From positions 62,001 to 126,000 of the forward strand of contig JBGSIC010000010.1 of assembly GCA_041751875.1 (NCBI GenBank): a stretch of 64,000 bases of DNA, written 5' to 3'. Made by a program: the position numbers and the translations under genes. Of this stretch, positions 8,854-15,997 are shown in pieces (the stretch's first letter is position 1; each line of letters begins with the position of its first letter). The notes beneath the pieces were generated by a model. That model was not told the DNA's origin and made no database searches. It saw only the letters and a program-made list of their open reading frames with translations. This stretch comes from JBGSIC01 sp041751875. GTDB taxonomy: Bacteria > Bdellovibrionota > FAC87 > UBA2466 > JACKAF01.

Positions 8854-9375
8854 ATGATAAAAGATCAGGAAAAAGTCGACTCGGCCCCTTTCGTGCACGA
8901 ACGCGCGTTGTGTGAATCCAAGAATATTGGTGCCGGTACGCGCGTTTGGGCATTCGCTCATGTATTGCCAGGCGCTAAAATCGGAGAAAACTGCAATCTG
9001 GGAGAGAATGTTTTTGTTGAGAATAAGGTGGTGATCGGAAACGGATGCACCATCAAGAATGGAGTCGCCATTTGGGATTGTGTGACTTTAGAAGACGATG
9101 TGTTTGTCGGACCGAATGCTGTCTTTACCAATGATCTTCGCCCTCGCGCCTTTGTGAAAAAGGGATCCGCGGCATTTCTTCCAACTCACGTAAAAAAAGG
9201 GGCAACGATTGGCGCCAATGCGACTTTGGTGTGCGGAGTGACTATCGGCGAGTACGCCATGATCGCCGCCGGCGCGGTTGTTACCCGAGATGTCGCCCCC
9301 TACACCTTGGTTGCGGGAAATCCCGCGCGCCCTATCGGCAAAGTGACCCAAGACGGGCAGCCCACAGACAACTAG
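8854..9375 (+). CDS. hexapeptide-repeat sugar N-acetyltransferase (WlbB/WbpD or FdtC-like)
   Basis: 173 residues built almost entirely of left-handed beta-helix hexapeptide repeats (for example IGENCNLGENVFVENKVVIG). GVAIWDCVTLEDDVFVGPN and the following FTNDLRPRA are characteristic of 3-N-acetyltransferases acting on 3-amino sugar nucleotides with acetyl-CoA. The C-terminal AAGAVVTRDVAPYTLVAGNP is typical of the superfamily. The gene starts two bases after the aminotransferase stop, which supports consecutive steps on one substrate. Whether the substrate is a dTDP-3-amino-6-deoxyhexose or a UDP-2-acetamido-3-amino-uronate cannot be read from the sequence. Confidence 0.88.
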   Translation: MIKDQEKVDSAPFVHERALCESKNIGAGTRVWAFAHVLPGAKIGENCNLGENVFVENKVVIGNGCTIKNGVAIWDCVTLEDDVFVGPNAVFTNDLRPRAFVKKGSAAFLPTHVKKGATIGANATLVCGVTIGEYAMIAAGAVVTRDVAPYTLVAGNPARPIGKVTQDGQPTDN

Positions 9376-9556
9376 GCACGGACTCCCTGCCCAGTCGCCA
9401 GACAGGTTAAGCCCTCGTATACATGGTGTATTCAGACCCCCGTCCAGGAGTGATCGACGTCTGGACAGTTTGCCTCATCCAACCACACCTAAATAATGGA
9501 AATAATAAGGTAAAATATAGTCCTGCCTGGCCCTGGCTTTGCATTTTAAACAGGCT

Positions 9557-9997
9557 ATGCGGATCCCTTTTTCCATTTTGTTTGCCACGCTTTTTCTGAT
9601 GCTGGCGCTTTCGCCCGCGTCTCTACGTGCAGATGACGAGGAAAGCGCAGAGCCGATGAATCCGCAAAGTCTTTTGAATAATCTTTTGAAGAACCAAGAA
9701 GAGAACAGTGAATTGCATGACGAAGAATCCCACAACACCGCACCGGTGGCAGAACCTCCGGCGCGCGGTCAGCGCTCACGAGATTTAGGCGATATTATTC
9801 GTGTCGATGGGCGCGGGGTACGGATGATGGCGATTGATCAAGGCGACGTGGTTCGCGTCGATGCCACTCGCGGGGGATACCATCCTGGCGGAGATGAGAG
9901 CGTTATTCGTCCGGGAAAAAGATTAGGTGTTACTAAAGAGTGTGGTGGCGTTGTGTCGGTCGGTCGCGGCTCCTGCCATCCCAACTTTGAACGCTAG
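9557..9997 (+). CDS. hypothetical secreted protein
   Basis: 146 residues. Residues 1-25 form a signal peptide (MRIPFSILFATLFLMLALSP, cut near ASLRA-DD). The mature protein begins with an acidic, Gln/Asn/Glu-rich linker (about 26-70) and ends in a basic/Gly-rich domain of about 75 residues with repeated (I/V)RVD(G/A)-like phrases (IIRVDGRG, VVRVDATRG) and two cysteines near the C terminus that could form a disulfide. No known family was recognised. The ATG at 9557 is chosen over an upstream TTG because the signal peptide begins there. The stop codon TAG overlaps the start of a 31-bp palindrome. Confidence 0.6.
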   Translation: MRIPFSILFATLFLMLALSPASLRADDEESAEPMNPQSLLNNLLKNQEENSELHDEESHNTAPVAEPPARGQRSRDLGDIIRVDGRGVRMMAIDQGDVVRVDATRGGYHPGGDESVIRPGKRLGVTKECGGVVSVGRGSCHPNFER

Positions 9998-10027
9998 TTC
10001 TAAAAGGTGCCTGGCACCTTTTGGAAC
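9997..10027. repeat. 31-bp intergenic palindrome (GGTGCC family, short form)
   Basis: A 10-bp perfect arm AAAAGGTGCC, a 1-nt centre and GGCACCTTTT, flanked by a mismatched pair and then GTTC/GAAC. Its first base is the last base of a TAG stop codon. A near-identical copy sits at 36360-36390. On both strands the arm ends in a T run, so it could terminate transcription from both convergent neighbours. Confidence 0.85.
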
Positions 10028-10043
10028 CCTCCTCGCAATGACT

Positions 10044-11036
10044 TCATTTACCTAGATAGTGGAACCAGTCCTTAGTTGCCTCTGCGATCGAATCGGGCGT
10101 CCAAACCGGCGCGTCTTTCCACAAATCAATCTGAGCGAGAAGTTTCTTCACCCCTTCTTCAAATCCCACGCGCGGCTCCCAGTTAAGTTCCTTTTTGATT
10201 CTAGAAATATCGGCGAAAGTGCAGTCCGGTTCACCAGGTCTCTTCGGGATGTAAGTGACTTCCCCGCCAAGGAGTTTCACGAGTTGATTTACCGGGTAAG
10301 TGTCTCCACTTCCCACGTTAAAAACCTGCCCGGAGAGCGGGGAATGGGCTGCCGCGAGAAGGGCTGCTACCGCGTCCGATACATAGGTAAAATCTCGAGT
10401 TTGGGTGCCATCGCCGACCACCGTGAGCGGGCGCTTATTAAGCTTTTGGCCCAAAAACACGCCGAAGACGGCTCCATAGGTACCGGAGGTACGCGCGCGC
10501 GGTCCGTAGACATTGAAAAAGCGAACGCTCAGCGCGGGAATTTTATAAACCTGTTCCCAATGCAACACGTAACATTCACCCAAATATTTTGTCAGAGCGT
10601 AAGGATACTGTGGAGCGATGGGTGCCGTCTCAGGTGTTGGATACTGCGTCGCTAAACCGTAGCAAGAAGACGAAGCTGCGTAAACGAAACGATCTATTCC
10701 GTGCTCACGTGACGCCTCTAACACGTTGATGGTGCCGTCCACATTGGCCTGATGGTAAATCTGCGGAAGTTGGATAGAAGGCACAATATCAGCGCGCGCG
10801 GCTAAATGAAAAACCCAGTTGGCGCCCGCAAAATGGGGGGCAATGGCGCTATACTCAGCCACATCCGCCTCGACAAACTTTACTCGTCCTGCCTGAATGT
10901 GCCCTTCAATATTTTTTTTTCGCCCGACAGAGAGATTGTCGATGACGGTGACCTCAAAGCCATTCTCAATACAGGCATCGACTAAATGACTTCCGATAAA
11001 GCCCGCTCCTCCGGTGACCACGACTTTTCTTTTCAT
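10044..11036 (-). CDS. NAD-dependent sugar-nucleotide epimerase/dehydratase (GalE/WbpP-like)
   Basis: 330 residues, an extended short-chain dehydrogenase/reductase. The Rossmann motif VTGGAGFIGSH is at 6-16, the catalytic Tyr/Lys lie in YALTK, with SSSCYG just before, and NVYGPRARTSGTYG and GDGTQTRDFTYVSD are sugar-nucleotide binding segments. Members such as UDP-GlcNAc 4-epimerase (WbpP) or UDP-glucose 4-epimerase interconvert C4 configuration in the cytoplasm; UDP-glucuronate decarboxylase relatives share the fold. The exact substrate is not decided. It is the last gene of the leftward run that contains rmlB-rmlA-rmlD, 11 nt after the flavoenzyme gene. Confidence 0.85.
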   Translation of the reverse strand: MKRKVVVTGGAGFIGSHLVDACIENGFEVTVIDNLSVGRKKNIEGHIQAGRVKFVEADVAEYSAIAPHFAGANWVFHLAARADIVPSIQLPQIYHQANVDGTINVLEASREHGIDRFVYAASSSCYGLATQYPTPETAPIAPQYPYALTKYLGECYVLHWEQVYKIPALSVRFFNVYGPRARTSGTYGAVFGVFLGQKLNKRPLTVVGDGTQTRDFTYVSDAVAALLAAAHSPLSGQVFNVGSGDTYPVNQLVKLLGGEVTYIPKRPGEPDCTFADISRIKKELNWEPRVGFEEGVKKLLAQIDLWKDAPVWTPDSIAEATKDWFHYLGK

Positions 11037-11047
11037 TGGGCTCCTTT

Positions 11048-12142
11048 TTACAGATCAATATGTTGGGCTATGGCTAGGGCTGCGGTCAAGCCTGGTGACT
11101 CAATCCCCAAGCAGTGCGTTGAGCCGGAAGCGGTCTCCAACCAAAAATCTTTGTGGGCATCTCCATCGACATAGAGTTTCGGACGTACGCCGATTTGACC
11201 CGGAGAAAGCGCGCTCTCCTGCAGAGAGGGAAAATAGCTCTGGGCTGCACGTGCAAAATGGGGGGAGAGCGCATTCCAGTCGCAAGTGTAAGTGCTTTGA
11301 TCTAGCTTTTCGATCCAGTCTACATCCGGACCTAATCGAACCATGCCGTCTGTATCTAAGGTAACGTGAACACCCAACCCGTGCTCCTGAGGGACAGGAT
11401 AAACGAGATGCTGGAACTTTCGGCGGTACGATGCCCCTAACGTAAAATACCGACCGCGGCAGTAGCGGTGTTCGAAACGATGCGTGTCTAATATTTGGTT
11501 CGCTAATCTTGCTGCGTATAGACCGGCGGCGTTGATGAGCCGGGGGGTGCGGATGACTAACATACCAGCAGGGCTTTGAACGCTGACCTCCCAGGTATCG
11601 CCCCGCCGTTCGGTATTCAAAAGACGGTGCTGGTAAGCCACCATTCCGTTTGCCGAAAGAAAATCGCGTTCCAACGCCGCCATAAGCTGGTGGGAATCCA
11701 CGATTCCCGTTTCTGGAAAAAACAGCGCTTCACGAACCGCTAGAAGCGGTTCTCTTTTTTCAGCCTCTGTCTTGCTGAGGAAGACGTGAGGAACAGCCAG
11801 TGATCTACAGTGATCGGCAAGGGTTTGCAGATAGGCGGTTTCTTGTTCGTTGACAGAAACCACCATCTTTCCCAAACGCGAGTGGGAAATCCCTTTTTTT
11901 TCGCAATAGGCGTAAAGAAGAGACCTTCCTTCCACGCACCAGCGCGTTTTATTCGTATTCGTACCGTAGTAAATTCCACTGTGAATCACTTCGCTGTTGC
12001 GCGAGGAGGTTTCTTCGCCGAAATGAGCGTTAGCCTCGATGAGTATGGTTTGTCGTCCCCGCTCGGCGGCTCTCGTCGCACACGCCAGACCAATGACGCC
12101 AGCGCCGATTACCAGCACATCACATTCGACCGAAGAAGACAT
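11048..12142 (-). CDS. FAD-dependent oxidoreductase, L-2-hydroxyglutarate oxidase-like (DAO family)
   Basis: 364 residues. The FAD-binding motif VLVIGAGVIGLACA is at 9-22, followed by a basic segment and ILIEA. The stretch SSRNSEVIHSGIYYG is characteristic of L-2-hydroxyglutarate dehydrogenase/oxidase (LhgO/L2HGDH) within the DAO family; INAAGLYA and the C-terminal GIESPGLTAALAIA complete the FAD pocket. The family oxidises L-2-hydroxyglutarate to 2-oxoglutarate. It lies 3 nt after rmlD and 11 nt before the epimerase gene, so it is transcribed with sugar genes. That context is odd and could mean either a metabolic passenger or a different hydroxyacid substrate. Confidence 0.8.
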   Translation of the reverse strand: MSSSVECDVLVIGAGVIGLACATRAAERGRQTILIEANAHFGEETSSRNSEVIHSGIYYGTNTNKTRWCVEGRSLLYAYCEKKGISHSRLGKMVVSVNEQETAYLQTLADHCRSLAVPHVFLSKTEAEKREPLLAVREALFFPETGIVDSHQLMAALERDFLSANGMVAYQHRLLNTERRGDTWEVSVQSPAGMLVIRTPRLINAAGLYAARLANQILDTHRFEHRYCRGRYFTLGASYRRKFQHLVYPVPQEHGLGVHVTLDTDGMVRLGPDVDWIEKLDQSTYTCDWNALSPHFARAAQSYFPSLQESALSPGQIGVRPKLYVDGDAHKDFWLETASGSTHCLGIESPGLTAALAIAQHIDL

Positions 12143-12145
12143 AGT

Positions 12146-13021
12146 TTAGAGATTAAGAAACGTTTTAAGAGAATCTTTCCAACTACCCATTTTCGACTTT
12201 CCCAGCACAGAAAGCAATTTTTGGTTCGCCATCACCGAGAACGCTGGGCGTTGCGCGGGGAGACCCGCCGATGCAGTTGAAACCGGAGTGAGTTCAACAT
12301 TTAAATTTAAATAACTTCGAACGAAGTGGAAGACATCGTACCAAGAAGCATAGTCGTCGTAGGCGAAATGAAAGAGGCCTGAAGCCTTCTTTTCCAGAAG
12401 GTCCTGCGTGGTTTCTGCGACGTCCCGCGTCCAAGTCGGCGCGCCCCACTGGTCATCGAAAGCCTTGAAAGAGGACTGTGATTTCAAAGATTGAAAACGA
12501 TCTTTTCCCGAGCCGTAGAGCCACTGGACGCGAAGGACAAGATGCTCTGGATATTTCAAGACGCTCAGATCGCCCGCAAGTTTGGAGGATGCGTAGAAGT
12601 TCGCTGGAGCCGGCGCTCTTCTTTCATCTGAGGGAGAAGTCTCCAGTCCACTGAAGACTTGATCCGATCCAAAATGAACCAATTGGGTTCCCGTGCGCGC
12701 GCAGGCATCCGCCAGGAGCGCCGGTCCCCGCGCGTTAAGAGCAAAGGCCGCTTCGCGGTTACTTTCGGCCCCATCGACGCTGGTATAGGCCGCGCAGTTA
12801 ATCACGGCTGCGGGTTTCCACTGAAGGAGCTGTGAAGCAATTTGAACGGGATCCGTAATATCGAGCGCATCGTGAGCTAAACCGACCACCAACGAAGGGC
12901 CTAGGGTCTTACTCAGCGTGCTTACCAACTCTTTCCCCAAGAGCCCTGAAGCTCCCGTGATCAGAACAGGTTGATTTCTCTTACTGAGCGACGGGTTGTT
13001 GTCGAAGCAATTCGTTTGCAT
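12146..13021 (-). CDS. rmlD: dTDP-4-dehydrorhamnose reductase
   Basis: About 291 residues from the ATG at 13021, which overlaps the end of rmlA by 41 bp. The extended frame to 13096 only reads through rmlA and is unlikely. RmlD reduces dTDP-4-dehydro-L-rhamnose with NAD(P)H, the last step of dTDP-L-rhamnose synthesis. Visible: VLITGASGLLGKELV, NCAAYTSVDGAESN (the family AYTxVDxAE signature), SDQVFSG, the catalytic Tyr/Lys in FYASSKLAGD, and LRVQWLYG. RmlC, the 3,5-epimerase, is not found in the window, so either it lies elsewhere or this reductase serves another deoxysugar. It follows rmlB and rmlA in one leftward operon. Confidence 0.85.
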   Translation of the reverse strand: MQTNCFDNNPSLSKRNQPVLITGASGLLGKELVSTLSKTLGPSLVVGLAHDALDITDPVQIASQLLQWKPAAVINCAAYTSVDGAESNREAAFALNARGPALLADACARTGTQLVHFGSDQVFSGLETSPSDERRAPAPANFYASSKLAGDLSVLKYPEHLVLRVQWLYGSGKDRFQSLKSQSSFKAFDDQWGAPTWTRDVAETTQDLLEKKASGLFHFAYDDYASWYDVFHFVRSYLNLNVELTPVSTASAGLPAQRPAFSVMANQKLLSVLGKSKMGSWKDSLKTFLNL

Positions 13022-13703
13022 GGTAGTAGGAGTCAAAAGTCCCGGCGTCGGTCCAATGACCGTCGAGGACTTCGTAGCGCATCTGCCCTGAGGCAATGTA
13101 GGCGTTGTTTACATCCGAGATTTCTAGCTCTCCACGTTGACTGGGTTGCAATGTACGGATGATTTGAAAGACCGAATGAGAATAAAAGTACAGTCCTGTT
13201 ACCGCAAAGTTGCTCGGAGGATTTTGAGGCTTTTCGATGACCCGAATCACCTTGTCTCCTGATATCTCGGCGACACCAAAACGCTGAGGATCCGACACTT
13301 CAGTGAGTAAAATACGCGCACCGTTTTCCTGTTCAGCGAATCTACTTGCGTAGGGTCTGAGAGAAGCACTAAAAATATTATCTCCCAGAAGTACCGCGAT
13401 TTTCGACTTACCCGCAAAGTCTTCTCCGAGTGCAAGCGCTTGAGCGATTCCTCCTGCCTCGTCCTGCACCTTGTAGGTGAACCGGCAGCCAAATTCGCGA
13501 CCCGATCCCAGCAAGTTTACGACATCCCCCATGTGTTCAAGGCCCGTAACCACAAGGATGTCAGTGATACCCGCCTGGGTAAGCTTTTCAATAGGATGCA
13601 GGATCATAGGTTTGTTCCCTACCGGCAGTAGGTGCTTGTTGGTAACTTTGGTGAGAGGATATAGACGCGATCCCGTACCACCCGCTAGAACGATTCCCTT
13701 CAT
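12981..13703 (-). CDS. rmlA: glucose-1-phosphate thymidylyltransferase (short form)
   Basis: 240 residues, shorter than the 290-residue enterobacterial RmlA but in line with short bacterial forms. It makes dTDP-glucose from dTTP and glucose 1-phosphate. Visible: MKGIVLAGGTGSRLYPLT (nucleotidyltransferase loop with the catalytic Arg/Lys region), NKHLLPVGNKPMI, GDNIF with the metal-binding Asp, RFGVAEI, VIEKPQNPPSN and TGLYFY. The C-terminal domain that dimerises long RmlA forms is absent. Its ATG overlaps the rmlB stop by 4 nt, which suggests translational coupling. Confidence 0.92.
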   Translation of the reverse strand: MKGIVLAGGTGSRLYPLTKVTNKHLLPVGNKPMILHPIEKLTQAGITDILVVTGLEHMGDVVNLLGSGREFGCRFTYKVQDEAGGIAQALALGEDFAGKSKIAVLLGDNIFSASLRPYASRFAEQENGARILLTEVSDPQRFGVAEISGDKVIRVIEKPQNPPSNFAVTGLYFYSHSVFQIIRTLQPSQRGELEISDVNNAYIASGQMRYEVLDGHWTDAGTFDSYYHANELLRQQPVAQ

Positions 13704-14761
13704 ACGTTTCTCCCCAAAGATGGCACAAATTTCGAAGCATAGTTGTCTTGGTAGAATTGCTCGTACTCACCCGCTCTTAGTTTCTGCCACCAATCCTTGT
13801 TTTCCAAGTACCACTCTACTGTTTGGACTAACGCAGCGTCGAATGTGCGTTGCTTTTTCCAGCCCAATTCGTTGGTGATTCGACTAGCATCGATTCCGTA
13901 GCGTCTGTCGTGACCGGGCCGGTCATTGACGAAAGTGATCAGAGAGTGAGGCTTCTCCAAAACGTCTAAAATCCTGCAGATGGTTTCGATATTGGGATGT
14001 TCTTCTTGGCCACCTATATTGTAGACCCGTCCGGCCTGACCGCGCTTAAGAACTTCCATTACGGCAGTGCAGTGATCTTCGACGTAAAGCCAGTCACGTA
14101 CCTGCTTGCCATCGCCGTAGACAGGGATCGGCTGATTCTCCAAAGCATTCGCAATTACCAAAGGGATCAATTTCTCCGGAAACTGAAAGGGACCAAAATT
14201 ATTAGAGCAACGTGTAACCACCACGTTTTGCCCAAAGGTCCGAAAAGCGGCCAGGGCAATGAGATCGGCTGAGGCCTTCGAGGCGGCGTATGGTGAACTG
14301 GCGTCCAAGGGAGAGCTTTCGGTAAATGTGGCTTCTCCCGGCATAAGTGATCCGTAAACCTCGTCAGTCGAGATCTGGAGAAAACGTAGCTGTGGGTACT
14401 TTCTCGCGTGAAAGAGGAGGTTTTGTGTGCCAGCCACGTTCGTGAGAACAAAGGTGCGCGGATCTAAGATGCTGCGATCCACATGCGATTCGGCGGCAAA
14501 ATTGACGATCGCGCTGACAGGTTGTTCCTCCAAAAGATCTCCGATTCTGAGATCGTTAATATCCATTTGCACGAAGCGATAACGGTCCGGCGCAATGCCG
14601 GCCAGGTAGGTTTGGGTTTCGGGATGAGCCGCGTAGGTCAACGCATCCAAGTTTATGACTTGGCATTTAGGGTATAGTTTCAGGACATGGGCCACAAAGT
14701 GGGAGCCGATAAATCCACAACCACCGGTAACAAGGATAGTGCCTTCCATGTGAAGTGACAT
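13700..14761 (-). CDS. rmlB: dTDP-glucose 4,6-dehydratase
   Basis: About 353 residues from the ATG at 14761 (preceded by a GGTGGAA Shine-Dalgarno-like stretch); another ATG four codons later is possible, and the frame upstream to 14839 looks non-coding. RmlB converts dTDP-glucose to dTDP-4-keto-6-deoxyglucose with tightly bound NAD. Visible: ILVTGGCGFIGSHFV, NFAAESHVDRSI, STDEVYGSL with the catalytic Thr-Asp-Glu, PYAASKA with the Tyr/Lys pair, TRCSNNFGPFQ and the C-terminal RPGHDRRYGID. It leads the rmlB-rmlA-rmlD leftward operon. Its product can feed rhamnose or amino-deoxyhexose synthesis. Confidence 0.95.
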   Translation of the reverse strand: MSLHMEGTILVTGGCGFIGSHFVAHVLKLYPKCQVINLDALTYAAHPETQTYLAGIAPDRYRFVQMDINDLRIGDLLEEQPVSAIVNFAAESHVDRSILDPRTFVLTNVAGTQNLLFHARKYPQLRFLQISTDEVYGSLMPGEATFTESSPLDASSPYAASKASADLIALAAFRTFGQNVVVTRCSNNFGPFQFPEKLIPLVIANALENQPIPVYGDGKQVRDWLYVEDHCTAVMEVLKRGQAGRVYNIGGQEEHPNIETICRILDVLEKPHSLITFVNDRPGHDRRYGIDASRITNELGWKKQRTFDAALVQTVEWYLENKDWWQKLRAGEYEQFYQDNYASKFVPSLGRNV

Positions 14762-14894
14762 ACAAAGAGTTCCACCACGCTGGCAAGCCTTTTCCCTAAA
14801 GCGAAGACCCTTTGCTGGCGTGTTTTCCGGCGATTTCAAGGGGTTGACGATCGTGGCGTCTCAGTCGAAACTCCGTCCATTCTAGGAGATTCAT

Positions 14895-15824
14895 ATGGCG
14901 GTAGAAAATGTAGTGATCATCGGGTCAGGCCCTGCTGGGTACACAGCGGCCCTTTATACTTCTCGTGCAGCTCTCAAGCCTCTTTTGATTGAGGGCTACG
15001 AGGTAGGTGGCCAGCTTATGCTGACCAGCGACGTAGAAAACTACCCCGGTTTTCCCGAGGGAATCATGGGGCCGGAAATGATGCCGCTCTTTCGTAAGCA
15101 AGCCGAGCGCTTTGGCACTCGCTTCTTGACCAAAAACGTGACCAAAGTCGATTTTTCCAAGGCCCCCTTTAAGATCTACATGGATGAAGAAGTGGTTGAA
15201 GCTCGCGGAGTGATTATCGCCACGGGTGCTTCGGCAAAGTGGTTGGGTCTAGAGTCTGAAAAGAAGTTGATGGCCAAAGGGGTGTCTGCGTGCGCAACAT
15301 GTGACGGCGCTTTTTTTAAGGGCGAGAAACTGATCGTCGTAGGTGGCGGAGACACCGCGATGGAAGAAGCTAACTACCTTACGCGTTTTGCCTCTGAAGT
15401 TGTTGTAGTGCACCGACGAGACACGTTACGCGCTTCCAAGATTATGCAGGACCGCGCTCAGAACAATCCAAAAATTTCCTTCATTTGGAATACAGGCATT
15501 GACGAAATTTTGGGCGAGAACAAAGTGGAGGGAGTCCGTCTGAGAAATCTTGAAACGGACAAAACCGAAGACATGCCCTGCGGTGGTGTGTTCGTGGCCA
15601 TTGGGCATCAACCCAATACGGGCTTTCTGAAAGGTCAGATTAATCTCGATGAGCAAGGCTACATCAAGCTCGCGAAACTACCGACGACCGCTACAAACAT
15701 CGAAGGTGTTTTTGCAGCGGGCGATGTTCACGACAAGATCTACCGTCAGGCGGTGACCGCGGCGGGATCGGGCTGCCAAGCAGCCATTGATGTGGAGCGT
15801 TACCTCGAAAGTCTCGGCCACTAG
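14895..15824 (+). CDS. trxB: thioredoxin-disulfide reductase
   Basis: 309 residues, standard length. The FAD motif IIGSGPAGYTAALY is at 8-21, the redox-active pair is Cys133-Ala-Thr-Cys136, the NADPH motif VVGGGDTAMEEANYL follows, and the closing FAD motif is GVFAAGDVHDK. It transfers electrons from NADPH to thioredoxin in the cytoplasm. An AGGAG Shine-Dalgarno seven bases before the ATG supports the start. It is divergent from rmlB and followed by a terminator hairpin at 15931-15962. Confidence 0.96.
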   Translation: MAVENVVIIGSGPAGYTAALYTSRAALKPLLIEGYEVGGQLMLTSDVENYPGFPEGIMGPEMMPLFRKQAERFGTRFLTKNVTKVDFSKAPFKIYMDEEVVEARGVIIATGASAKWLGLESEKKLMAKGVSACATCDGAFFKGEKLIVVGGGDTAMEEANYLTRFASEVVVVHRRDTLRASKIMQDRAQNNPKISFIWNTGIDEILGENKVEGVRLRNLETDKTEDMPCGGVFVAIGHQPNTGFLKGQINLDEQGYIKLAKLPTTATNIEGVFAAGDVHDKIYRQAVTAAGSGCQAAIDVERYLESLGH

Positions 15825-15930
15825 AGATCAAAAAAATAAGAAAATTAAACGTTTATCGTTTAACCGAAGTTAAAAGCCGCGATCGTTGCGCCTTGACCTT
15901 CCTAATCGAATACGAAAAAGTTCATAATTG

Positions 15931-15962
15931 ACGCGCGAAGTGGGGACTTCGCTCGCGTTTTT
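15931..15962 (+). terminator. rho-independent terminator downstream of trxB
   Basis: A GC-rich stem (ACGCG..CGAAGT pairing with ACTTCG..CGCGT, 2-nt bulge, GGGG loop) is followed by TTTTT. It lies about 107 nt after the trxB stop and 36 nt before the next start codon. A second small hairpin (TTAAACG/CGTTTAA) lies at 15845-15863 without a T run. Confidence 0.65.
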
Positions 15963-15997
15963 GGGCGCGTTCGTTGGGGAAATACATGGGGGTCGGG

